Positions 9,605 to 17,623 of a stretch of 19,079 nucleotides of DNA are shown here, piece by piece; within the stretch, counting starts at the first letter, position 1; every line of letters begins with the position of its first letter. Under the pieces are notes generated by a model. That model made no database searches, was not told where the DNA came from, and worked only from the letters and a program-made list of their open reading frames with translations. The stretch is from Gracilaria caudata. Lineage: Eukaryota; Rhodophyta; Florideophyceae; Gracilariales; Gracilariaceae. The DNA lies in assembly GCA_030374735.1 (NCBI GenBank), contig JASCIV010000279.1:7543-26621 (forward strand), read 5' to 3'. Both the position numbers and the translations under genes were made by a program.

Positions 9605-10217
9605 CTTGTTGAGAGGAACGAATGCGAACTGTAGAGATCGCGAAAATGCGTCGTGCGTGCCGATAGTTCGACTTCAACGAAGAGCCCGAGTCTTCCTTTC
9701 ATCGATCGCCCAACAAGAGTCTACAGCGCATATCTACTGTCGTACTGCAGTAGTAGCAAGGGGGAACGCTAGCAAAGGTAACTTACGTATCTTACCATCA
9801 TGATACAGCTATCCCCAGTGATTGCTCTTTGAGCCTCAAAGTTTTGAGGACACTTGGTAGAACGCTACCTTCGTACAGTAATGGGAGGGAGTGAGGATAT
9901 CCAATCATGTTGTGCCAAGTCTTTAAAGAGATCATGTTTGGATTTCACAGCAGCCAGTCATTTTTGCACCATTGCGTGATGATCTCGAACGCGAAGGATC
10001 GCAAGCGCATCCACCGATGTACTCCACATCAGAATTCCGCTCTTTCCCAAGAGGAGCGCAGATACTGCTCGTAACCTTTCGCGGAGAGAGCCCAAGAGCA
10101 GTCTTTCTCTTTGCAACCAAGCCACACAAAGACTGAGTGTAACGAAATTGGTATTCACCTCCCGTTTTTGTTTGCGCTTCGCTGAGAATTGCATTGAATC
10201 ATTAAGTTTGGAATCCT
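9605..10217. other. Divergent promoter region between ACAD11-like and lumenal FKBP genes
   Basis: This 613 bp separates two genes that start in opposite directions, so it should contain both promoters. Short open frames on both strands show no family resemblance. The second copy of the 14-nt palindrome lies at 9856-9869. I see no clear TATA box at either start. Confidence 0.6.
9856..9869. repeat. 14-nt palindromic element, copy 2 (GGTAGAACGCTACC)
   Basis: Identical to the element at 5062-5075. It is about 250 bp upstream of the ACAD11-like start and about 350 bp upstream of the FKBP start. The flanks of the two copies differ, so the repeat is limited to the 14-mer. Confidence 0.5.
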
Positions 10218-10950
10218 ATGGCGTTCATCGGCACGCATTTTTCACGGCCGCGGCTACAGAGACGATTTTCTCCTCGCTCCATTCCAGCATGCAAATTTCA
10301 ACCAATTTCTAGTGTAGCGAAGGTATCTCGTCGTTCAATGCTTGCTGGTATGGTAGCTTCTGCAGGCTGCCTGGTGCAGTTAGCCGACACATCCACTAAA
10401 GCAGGGGCTTCTCCATCAATACAATACACGGTGGTTAAGTCGGGTGCGGGACCCGCTGCAGTGGTTGGAGATCTGGTTGGGATCAGGTTCAAAGGATCGT
10501 ACAACGGTGTGGTTTTTGATAACTTGTTCAACGAGTCAACTCCCTACTTTTATCGGGTTGGTTCTGGTGCTATTCTTAAGGTAAGGCAGAAATCGCATTC
10601 TTCGACAAAACCTCGGTCAGGCGCTGACGTTTCATAAGCCGCGAATACACTCCTACGCGTTGATTTGGCGATAATCGCTCTTTTTTTACTCTCGATATTG
10701 TTGTGTATATTCACGATGCTACAATTAACAGGGTTTGGAAGACGCGGTTCTGAAGATGAAAGTTGGGGACGTTTACGACATAACAATTCCTGGAGAGTTG
10801 GCTTTTGGTACAAAAGGCCGTCGCGCCAGTGCTGGAAAGCCTTCAATCCCGCCGAACGCAACGGTCTTGTACACTTTAGAACTCACTACAATTCCAGGCA
10901 AAGAGGAGGAACTACTAGAGGGCATTGACTCAAGCGAAATAGGTGCATAA
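10218..10950 (+). CDS. Thylakoid-lumen FKBP-type peptidyl-prolyl isomerase
   Basis: Two exons (10218-10580 and 10732-10950) give 193 aa. Residues 1-36 are basic, poor in acidic residues and begin MAFIGTHF, consistent with a chloroplast transit peptide. Then comes SRRSM (37-41) with the twin arginine at 38-39, a hydrophobic stretch (41-53) and an A-x-A at 62-64, as expected for a Tat-dependent lumen signal. The mature part (about 65-193) is one FKBP domain: GDLVGIRFKGSYNGVVFDN, then KGLEDAVLKMKVGD, ELAFG and IPPNATVLYTLELTTI. Such proteins fold or regulate thylakoid complexes (family knowledge). Several FKBP12 active-site positions differ: the pocket tryptophan (W59) is Leu, Tyr26 is Phe and Tyr82 is Phe, so isomerase activity may be weak. 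It is convergent with PHB2. Confidence 0.9.
10581..10731 (+). other. Intron of the lumenal FKBP gene (151 bp)
   Basis: Donor GTAAGG, acceptor AACAG preceded by a pyrimidine-rich stretch. It is phase 0: it joins AAG to GGT and gives the FKBP segment AILKGLEDAVL without a gap. Confidence 0.9.
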
Positions 10951-11189
10951 GCGCCCATGGCAGACAGTGGTCATCCTAGACAAGATTCCTATCATTTTCT
11001 GTGTGTGCGATTTACTCTAAAGTTTGATCACTTGTCGTACTATGGAGATCAGGCAACATATGTTCTTGTCAAAGCGATGCGAATGCCGTCCTGAATGAGC
11101 TTTCGAAGCATCAACTTTTTAGATGACGTCTGTTCACGAGTTTCATGGTGTTCCTTGCAAAACTTGGATGACCTGAAGGTTCCGTAAAA

Positions 11190-11195
11190 TTTATT
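11190..11195 (-). promoter_or_regulatory. AATAAA word overlapping the PHB2 stop codon
   Basis: On the minus strand the PHB2 gene ends in TGAATAAA, so a canonical polyadenylation signal overlaps the stop codon. If used, the 3' UTR would be only about 10-30 nt. Its use is inferred from sequence only. Confidence 0.25.
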
Positions 11196-12118
11196 CACTG
11201 CAACCAGCCGCTGGAAGACTTATCGCCTTCCCCCTTGTGCTTGTTAGCGTCATTTACAGAATCAACTGCACCGAGATTGAGTTGTAAAGTATCAGCATCA
11301 AGGTAGACTCTATTTTGGCTTCTCTGTACCACGGTAGCAATTTCCCTTGCAGCCTCAATTCTTCGGAGCTGAATAAAGGCCGGATTGTCTCGCATTGCAT
11401 CCCCGATCATCTGAGCAGATCTGGCTTCACCTTCCGCGCGAATTATAGCGGACTTTTTATCTTGCTTGGCCTTCTCAACAATGAATCTCGCTCGTTCGGC
11501 CTCTTGTTGAGCTACTTGCTTTGCTTCAACGGCCGCAGTGTACTCTTTTCCAAACGAAAGGTGAGTGATAGACACATCATCTAACAGAATATGAAAATCA
11601 AGTGCTCGACGCGTTAAGTTTTGAGAAATTAGCCTCGATACTTGTTCCCGCTGTGTGATAAGCTGAGAGGCATTGAACTGGGCTACCACTGATTTGAGAA
11701 CCTCATTGACAATACTGGGCAACACGCGATCATCCCAGTCAGTCCCCAATGTACGGTAAATACTTGGCAAAGCCTCCGCATCCGGGCGCGACAAAACTCG
11801 CAGTGTGATGGTAACCATCTGCAGATCTCGCGAACCAGTCAGCGACTGAATGTTTCTCGGTTTTGCCCGTACATCGTAGATAATCGGCATATCAATGAAC
11901 GGAATTCGAACATGAGTCCCTTCTCCATATACGTGCTCACGCACGCCGACGATACGGTTGAAAAGCACTGCTCGGTGACCACCATCAACATTGAAAAGGC
12001 CATATCGATACGCGCTGGACAGACCTACAACTCCAGCCGCAATTGCGCCAAGAGCACGAGCTCCTGGCGGTCCGCCTTGCGGCATGCGCATGTTAGGCAT
12101 CGGCGGGACTTGTGCCAT
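11195..12118 (-). CDS. PHB2: Prohibitin-2
   Basis: An intronless, complete gene for 307 aa, the usual PHB2 length. Prohibitins 1 and 2 form ring assemblies in the mitochondrial inner membrane that stabilise respiratory complexes and control the m-AAA protease (family knowledge). A Pro/Met-rich start is followed by a hydrophobic anchor (about 20-38). Then comes the PHB2 hallmark YGLFNVDGGHRAVLFNR, followed by EGTHVRIPF and PIIYDVRAKPR, the PHB/SPFH domain. An Ala/Glu/Lys-rich coiled coil (QVAQQEAERARFIVEKAKQD) precedes the C-terminal region. The ATG at 12118 gives the expected N-terminus. It is divergent from the phosphoinositide-kinase-like gene, about 440 bp away, and convergent with the FKBP gene. 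Confidence 0.96.
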   Translation of the reverse strand: MAQVPPMPNMRMPQGGPPGARALGAIAAGVVGLSSAYRYGLFNVDGGHRAVLFNRIVGVREHVYGEGTHVRIPFIDMPIIYDVRAKPRNIQSLTGSRDLQMVTITLRVLSRPDAEALPSIYRTLGTDWDDRVLPSIVNEVLKSVVAQFNASQLITQREQVSRLISQNLTRRALDFHILLDDVSITHLSFGKEYTAAVEAKQVAQQEAERARFIVEKAKQDKKSAIIRAEGEARSAQMIGDAMRDNPAFIQLRRIEAAREIATVVQRSQNRVYLDADTLQLNLGAVDSVNDANKHKGEGDKSSSGWLQ

Positions 12119-12560
12119 AGTAAAAAGAAGTGGGGAAAGGAACTAGATCAAGAGTGGTATGCTTCGCAGGGGGAAGAAGGTGTGCGATCGAAGGCGAGGC
12201 GACGGCGCGGATGCGGGCGTATGATCACACACGGATCAACAACAGCGAAGTCTATCGGATCACGACGAGCACTGGTGTTGGAGTGGTGTTGGGCACAAAT
12301 GGCATTTATCTATTGGCGAAGAGGGCTTACAACAGACCAAAGGACTTCTTACAGTTTCGCCGAGCTAACTGAGGGGCTGCTAGTAGTGGGACGTTTTTTG
12401 TGCGACACATGTGCAATATGATTGGTTCGACAATTCGCAATGCCCGCCGTCATTGTTGATAGAATCCCGACTCGGCAAACTCAACTCACATAAAAGCTAT
12501 GTACATCCTCTTGGAACTCCCCCGTATCATGTGCAGCACAATTCGCGGTCTTCCGAAACC
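12119..12560. other. Divergent promoter region between PHB2 and the PI-kinase-like gene
   Basis: 442 bp between two divergent starts. Open frames run through it, including an extension of the downstream gene's frame back to an ATG at 12411, but they resemble no protein. No clear TATA box. Confidence 0.5.
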
Positions 12561-14312
12561 ATGTCACCTACGTTACCTCCATTGCCACCCACTCCGACCT
12601 CCAGCAGACGCGGTCCATTCTCATCTCCACCAATACCATCCAATGGCACGCCTTCTCCACTGAGAGCGTCTATAATGACGCCTACCTCACCGCCCGAAAC
12701 ATCGATAACTACAGCAGCACACTCCCCCTCTAGTTCGTACGCCAGCTCAACTTCGTTTCCTCCGAGCACATCCCCTTCAAATGCTATAGGATTCCCTTTC
12801 GTTTCGGAGTCAACTCATGATCCCGACTTCGAGCAGATGTCCGTGGACCATATACTCCAAGACCTTTTGGCTGAAAGAAGAGTTACGCCGCGCCTTGTGA
12901 CCGAATGTTCTGAACAGCAGTTACTGCTCATCTTTCCTCTTGTACTGCATGCCATTCAAAGCCATTCCATCGCGGAACCTTCTCCACTTTCACGTCCATT
13001 GTTGATGAGGCTATGCTCATCGAGACGCCTTAAATTGCGCTTTCTATTGCTCAGAAAGCACCCCTCCTTTTCGAAATTGGAGTCAAAGCTAACCTTTGTA
13101 TCCCGTGGATACAATCGATGGTGTTTTGCGCGCGGGTGCACCCCTTTGAATTCAAATGGCGTGCCCCATAAGCAATGCAACCCGAACGGCAAAATCTTGC
13201 GCGTACCAGTGGACATGGTATGTCTCCATACATGTACATTTCTCACTCTCCGAAAAAATTGAAAGTCATATCAGAGATACTAACGTTTGCTGTGCGTTTC
13301 GCATGTTTCGTCTCAGGTTGACCTCCAAAGCGAAGACTTTTTCCGGAATATCATCTTTGAACAGCCACGGAAGGACAAGTATGACTTTGGTTTTCAGCTA
13401 ATATCTCATCCATTTCGCGTACACAACTTACCTCATGAGTCTTCCTTCAACGGCCCTGACGAAGAAGAAGCGTCTTTTTTTTCGTCACAGTCCGATAACA
13501 TCGAGGACTATTATCCTGACCAACAGCTCGCGGAATCTGCGACCGTACGTGTTGAGATGGATGACATTGCGATTGAGCTTCGCCATTTATCTTACGAGGA
13601 AGACGTTGTGAAGTATTCGAACATGATTCCACTATTGCCCCGTATCAACATTCGAAAAGCAACAAACATGCTCAAACTACAGCTTTGTCAAATGTTGTTC
13701 GTCTTTTTCAACTGCGTTTGGTCCACTCCAACGCCAAAGTATGCTGATGCTCACTCTGCGCCGATATGCGTAACTTTTGACGTGATTGCATCCGGACAAG
13801 ATCAAGGATTAATGCGGGCTTTCTGCCATGTACAGAGCTTCTCTAATTTTCGTTTTGACTTTTGGCAGGACACGCGTGGAAGAGATCCCGTTATAGCAGA
13901 CGAATTCGTCAGAAGCGCCGCTGGGGCATTTACTGCTGCTTACATTTGCGGTATCAATACACAACAGAAAGATACCTTTTGCGTGAAGGACGGTGCCGCG
14001 TTTTACTTGCATATTTTTGATGACATATTTCAGGGACCTCCCCAACCCAGGATAGGCGTTCCCAAGATAATGCGACGATGTCTAGCTGACATAGGAGTCT
14101 GGGATGATTTTCATTCCTGCTGTTTGAGAGCATTTCACAGCCTAAGAGAAAGGTACCTCGAGATATTTTCGATCATGTCGCCAGTATTTGCTGCTCTTTG
14201 TAACATGGACGAGAACAGAATTTCAGACCACTTGTCATCTAAGCATTGCTTCAATATCAGAGAAGCGAATGCTCGCAGAGCGGCAAACAGCTTTCGAAAA
14301 TGGCTCGGATAA
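12561..14312 (+). CDS. Phosphoinositide 3/4-kinase-like protein, probable pseudokinase
   Basis: Two exons (12561-13217 and 13317-14312) give 550 aa. I prefer the ATG at 12561 (context accATGT); an in-frame ATG at 12411 would add 50 unremarkable residues. Residues 1-85 are Ser/Pro/Thr-rich with several SP/TP sites. Residues about 93-190 resemble the PI-kinase helical (PIK) domain (QQLLLIFPLVLHAIQ, then LSRPLLMRLCSSRRLKLRFL). Exon 2 aligns along the whole kinase domain: MLKLQLCQMLFVFF with the MLTLQ helix, FVRSAAGAFTAAYICG (416-431) with the RSCAGYCVATFILG helix, and CCLRAFHSLRERYLEIFSIM with the C-lobe end. All catalytic motifs are changed: GDDLRQD is NIRKATN (330-336), GDRHxxN is NTQQKDT (433-439) and DFG is IFD (452-454). 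It may be a scaffold or regulator rather than an enzyme. Which PI3K/PI4K class it derives from is unclear. Confidence 0.75.
13218..13316 (+). other. Intron of the PI-kinase-like gene (99 bp)
   Basis: Donor GTATGT, acceptor TCTCAG, and a perfect yeast-type branch site TACTAAC at 13278-13284, about 32 nt before the acceptor. Phase 0: it joins ...ProValAspMet to ValAspLeuGln. The first exon frame stops soon after the donor, which supports splicing. Confidence 0.85.
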
Positions 14313-14336
14313 CAAGCATTGCTCATAATGATTCGT

Positions 14337-14648
14337 CTATTTACTTGCGGTGCCTGATTCTATCCTCACATTGCCTCTTGTGTTGAAGTTTGAACGGAAT
14401 CCATATGTCATCTGATTCAGATGATTTAAAAGCTCTTCGGAGTTCTTATTTAAGCAGCATTGGCGTATACCAGTCACCTTTGTGAATAGCAGTTTCAGTA
14501 CATTTTCCTCATGATGTACATCTGTAGAGCAGTTGATGAAGTTACTTTCCGTCTTTGTCACCCATATCGAATAACTTGCCCTTTGCCTGATGCCTGTACA
14601 CTGTTGGTTAGCACGAAGATTACCGTTCTTAAGCTTTGAAGTGAGCAT
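14337..14648 (-). CDS. Small hypothetical ORF (103 aa), doubtful
   Basis: ATG-initiated frame, basic and asparagine-rich, with two GIRQ tetrapeptides (near residues 19 and 60). No family resemblance. Its start is 14 bp from that of the plus-strand ORF at 14663, a divergent layout that would suit two small genes between convergent neighbours, but chance frames of this size are common here. Confidence 0.2.
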   Translation of the reverse strand: MLTSKLKNGNLRANQQCTGIRQRASYSIWVTKTESNFINCSTDVHHEENVLKLLFTKVTGIRQCCLNKNSEELLNHLNQMTYGFRSNFNTRGNVRIESGTASK

Positions 14649-14662
14649 TCCTTTTCATCATC

Positions 14663-15010
14663 ATGTTTCTGATCGCAGTTGTTCTCTGTTTAGGGATGTT
14701 TTCATTCTCTTCAGAAACCGAAGTCATGTTCACGTGTCTGGATTGTATACCAGGAATTACTGAGCAGCAGAGAAGTAGGACTCATCTGCGTGGCATTTAC
14801 TTCAGATTGCTCCACGACGAGGATAAGTCTATGAGGACACCTCAGCATCACAACTTCAGCAACCCCCGTAAATGCTTGGCTAACAGAAGACGATTACGTT
14901 TAGGAACACTTCTGCACTACACTGTTTCTCTCGGCGCGAGTCCACATTACTCCCAAACGGCGCTCTTGCGAGAGCATCCATGCCGCTGCGTTTCGAGTAA
15001 GACTTCGTAG
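14663..15010 (+). CDS. Small hypothetical ORF (115 aa) with a signal-peptide-like start, doubtful
   Basis: ATG-initiated frame. The first 17 residues (MFLIAVVLCLGMFSFSS) look like a signal peptide, followed by a Cys-containing, Arg/His-rich body with cysteines CLDC near residues 25-28. No family resemblance. If real it would be a small secreted protein; it could equally be a chance frame in a 3' intergenic region. Confidence 0.22.
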   Translation: MFLIAVVLCLGMFSFSSETEVMFTCLDCIPGITEQQRSRTHLRGIYFRLLHDEDKSMRTPQHHNFSNPRKCLANRRRLRLGTLLHYTVSLGASPHYSQTALLREHPCRCVSSKTS

Positions 15011-15139
15011 GGTGCCCATCACGTTTGCGATGGTGAATCATTTGAAACCGAAAAGGAGTATGCAAGATCATATGTGGGACCGTCAACTTATTTACCTCAG
15101 AGCTTGTTAAAGTCGTACATAGTTGGAAGGGTTGGCGAT

Positions 15140-16283
15140 CTAAAACTGTGTAGGGAATCCACTTGCAGGCTCTGTCGATGTCGTAGCAGCTGGCATGTCC
15201 CATGAGCTAGTTCCAGCAGCAGCTCCAACCCCAACATCTGCGGTCCAATTGTCCATCTGCTCAGTAGCCGCTCCAGCATCCCAATCTGCGGTGGCAGGTG
15301 CGGCAGCGCTCCAATCTGCGGCAGTATCAGGTGCAGCAGTGGTAAACGCTGTGGGATCACCAAGTGCAGTTGCATCGTAGGCTGTAGTCGGGGCCGCAGG
15401 GAGTGCGCTTGTGACGGCGGCAGCAGCTTCCTCGGCCTTATCCAGCTCTTCGGGATCACGGTAAAAGAAGAGATCTACCATCACGTCCCAAGGCTGCAGA
15501 CGCTGAATGGTGCCGCGCAAGTATAGAACTTCACGAGCTAAAAGCCACCAGAGTAAAGCAATAGAGTGCTTCGCTTTGTTGTTGGCCGGAATAGCAATGT
15601 CCACGTATCGCAATGGGGAGTCCGTATCACAGAAGGCGATGGTGGGAATGTTGCAATACGAAGCCTCAGTAATCGCTTGAGCATCAGTTCGCGGATCAGT
15701 CACTACCAGCAGTCGGGGCTCCTGGAACTTCTTCTGAATTTGGTTGGTGAGCTGACCGGGGGTCCAGCGACCAGCGATAGCATGAGCTCCTGTATAGTGG
15801 GAAAACTTCAGCACAGCACGCTGTCCATACGGGCGAGCCGATACGGCTACAACGTCAGCTGGGTTATCAATTGAGGCGATAACTCGGGCAGCCAGCATAA
15901 TTTTGTCATAGGTGGTGGCGATGTTTATAAGATGAACACCTTCGAAAGTTTCGTCATCGAGAGCAAAGCAGAATTGTATCACGGTTGAGCATCATTTAAG
16001 TCAGTAATCTGTGCAATTTGGATCGTTCAAATGCATGGATGACTTCTTCGCAAGTATTGTTCACCGCGATTTGTAGACATCGTGATCCGATTGCAACGGC
16101 TCACTGTTCGTATCTAATGTTAGGATACATTAAAGCTGTTCCTCGAAACTTACCATCATATCGGCGTTTATACACATAAGGTTCCATGAGAACATCGCAG
16201 TTCTTTGTGCCCAAATGGGTGTTGCACTTGAGCATCTTGCAGATATCCTCCTCACGCGGAGCCAAGGCCGTTGAGGCAACCAT
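15140..16283 (-). CDS. RPSA: 40S ribosomal protein SA (S0/uS2 family)
   Basis: Two exons (16283-16154 and 15939-15140) give 309 aa. It is a component of the small cytosolic ribosomal subunit needed for 18S rRNA maturation (family knowledge). Exon 1 encodes the typical start: REEDICKMLKCNTHLGTKN, then MEPYVYKRRYDG. Exon 2 carries the core: AGRWTPGQLTNQIQKKFQEP, LLVVTDPRTDAQAITEASY, TDSPLRYVDIAIPANNK and LLWWLLAREVLYLRGTI. The C-terminal tail after about residue 225 is Ala/Thr-rich with repeated tryptophan motifs (ADWSA, ADWDA, DNWTAD, SSWDMP), like the acidic-Trp-Ser/Thr motifs of the animal laminin-receptor tail. The ATG at 16283 gives the family's N-terminus; an in-frame upstream extension to 16358 has no family match. 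The 5' side is shared with the FKBP-like/TPR gene. Confidence 0.95.
15940..16153 (-). other. Intron of the RPSA gene (214 bp)
   Basis: Donor GTAAGT, acceptor CGAAG. It splits a Gly codon and joins KRRYDG to VHLINI, the expected RPSA sequence. A TACTGAC word about 65 nt before the acceptor may be the branch site. Because RPSA introns host snoRNAs in animals I searched for boxes; a near C box (AATGATGC) is present but there is no convincing C/D or H/ACA arrangement. Confidence 0.9.
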
Positions 16284-16801
16284 GTCGATAATTCTACCGA
16301 GTATAAACCAAGCCTTCTGCAGCGGTGAGGAAAACAGATTGGCCGTGCGCACAAACACGATCGCTCAGAATGAAAGCAGGAACGATGGCTGTGCCTTGTT
16401 CAGTTTGACAGATAACATATGAGAAGAAACCCGGCAAAGTTGGGGACGCCGGCGATGACGGCCGTGTACGATCGTTGATTTAGGGCAACGTGGGCTCTCT
16501 GGACACAGGGCTTACAAGCTTTTCATAAAACTTCAAAACTTCATGAGTTTGTTACTGTCAGTACATCAAATTGTAAAATTTTGAGGCGATTTTCTGCGAA
16601 TGTTGATCCTGGACAGTTCCAGCCTGGAACTTCCAGGATCAACGTTCCAGTGGACACCTCACACAGGTTGTGCTCCATGTTGGCAAAGGAGTCCTTTCAA
16701 AGGACTAAGCGCCGACGACAGTCTCGTCTTTGTCCAGGGACATCATTTGAGCCTGGTAATATTTCACGTGCTTCTTGGGATATCAAAGAGGAGATTCAAG
16801 T
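16284..16801. promoter_or_regulatory. Divergent region between RPSA and the TPR co-chaperone
   Basis: About 520 bp between divergent genes. It contains a direct repeat of AAAACTTC (16527-16542) and the large foldback at 16602-16643. From 16479 to 16802 the plus strand is also open in another frame, and its last part resembles FKBP sequence, so some of this region may be coding. Confidence 0.5.
16602..16643. repeat. Near-perfect 42-bp foldback (20-bp arms)
   Basis: Positions 16602-16613 are the exact reverse complement of 16632-16643 (12 bp), and 16615-16622 of 16624-16631 (8 bp). Only a single C is unpaired at 16614 and one C is the axis at 16623. A further GTTCCAG follows at 16644-16650. 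The arms are built from TTCCAG/CTGGAA words. It lies about 160 bp before the TPR gene start. It could be an RNA hairpin in a 5' UTR or coding part, or a symmetrical protein-binding site; the TTC/GAA-type words weakly recall heat-shock elements without the regular spacing. Confidence 0.85.
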
Positions 16802-17623
16802 ATGATTCGAATGGGAGAAGCACGAGAGCTCATAGAGGAATCCCGTTACCCTCTCAGATCCGCAGGACCTCATCCGGATTTGAGTTACGAAGTCAGCATA
16901 GCCTCCGAGCAACCAGAAGCAATCACATCCTCTCTAGGAGACATTGTTTCGGTATCAGTAAAATACCCACACAAACAGCCGATGATATTTTCCTTCGTCA
17001 TCGGTGAAAAACAAGCAAGACCATGGGTTCAAGAGCTCGCCACGGGTATCGCAGTCAATTCTACTTCAACCCTCATGCAAGACGAGAATCAAGTATGCTC
17101 GCTCACTGTAACGGCGCTCACTAAAATCCCCTGTCTCGCAAAGGAAGAGGTGCAAATCCGTGCAGACGGGTGGCGCAAACAAGGAAACGACGCTTTTCGA
17201 GCCGCAAACAAATTCAAAGATTACAAGAGCGCTCTTCTAACCTACTCAAAGGCTTTGGACGCCAGTAAGACAGCCGCAGACCCGGCACGTATTGCAACTG
17301 TACGCTCGAATCTTGCGATGTGTCATTTAAGGATGAGTCATTGGGTGAATGTCATTGCAGACTGCGATGCTTTGGAAAAGCCGGACGCTAAAAGCTTTTA
17401 TCGTAGAGCGCAAGCTAACATTGAGCTTGATGCCATGGTCAGAGCAATCCGTGATATTCGGTGTGCCAAAGACTTGGTCCCCAACGACACGTTCGTCGAA
17501 AAAGAAACAACCCGCGTTGAAAAGCAGACTGTTGAAGTTCTCAATAAGCGACGTCAAAACTTTGCAGAAACGTACAGCATCATGCTGCAAAGCCCTATCT
17601 TCAAGCAACCAATTATAGATTGA
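16802..17623 (+). CDS. FKBP-like TPR co-chaperone (Hsp90-binding type), N-terminus uncertain
   Basis: From the ATG at 16802 this is 273 aa; an in-frame ATG at 16775 is also possible. Residues 24-31 (DLSYEVSI) resemble the last strand of one FKBP domain. Residues about 43-113 look like a degenerate second FKBP domain (GDIVSVSVKY, FSFVIGEKQARPWVQELATG, SLTVTALTKI) lacking the active-site loop. From about 120 is a three-repeat TPR domain. Its carboxylate-clamp positions, which bind the C-terminal EEVD of Hsp90/Hsp70, are present: R125 (Lys in HOP), N129, N170, K197 and R201. This architecture matches FKBP51/52, plant FKBP42/62 or AIP-type immunophilins, which assist Hsp90 clients (family knowledge). 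The missing front half suggests upstream coding sequence in another frame or exon. It is convergent with CDC16. Confidence 0.75.
   Translation: MIRMGEARELIEESRYPLRSAGPHPDLSYEVSIASEQPEAITSSLGDIVSVSVKYPHKQPMIFSFVIGEKQARPWVQELATGIAVNSTSTLMQDENQVCSLTVTALTKIPCLAKEEVQIRADGWRKQGNDAFRAANKFKDYKSALLTYSKALDASKTAADPARIATVRSNLAMCHLRMSHWVNVIADCDALEKPDAKSFYRRAQANIELDAMVRAIRDIRCAKDLVPNDTFVEKETTRVEKQTVEVLNKRRQNFAETYSIMLQSPIFKQPIID

Larger units (their letters stand above)
14313..15139. other. Gap between convergent PI-kinase-like and RPSA genes
   Basis: 827 bp between two 3' ends. It contains a divergent pair of small ATG frames (14337-14648 minus and 14663-15010 plus, starts 14 bp apart), listed separately as doubtful. 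I see no RNA gene or repeat. Confidence 0.5.

Noticed and set aside
15940..16153. Possible snoRNA in the RPSA intron
   Set aside because: A near C box and several CTGA and ACA words exist, but their order and spacing do not fit a C/D or H/ACA snoRNA.
16581..17007. Alternative plus-strand frames (16581 and 16600) as independent genes
   Set aside because: The frame at 16600 runs antiparallel to no motif and overlaps the TPR gene in a different phase. The frame ending at 16805 is treated as a possible part of the TPR gene, not a separate one.
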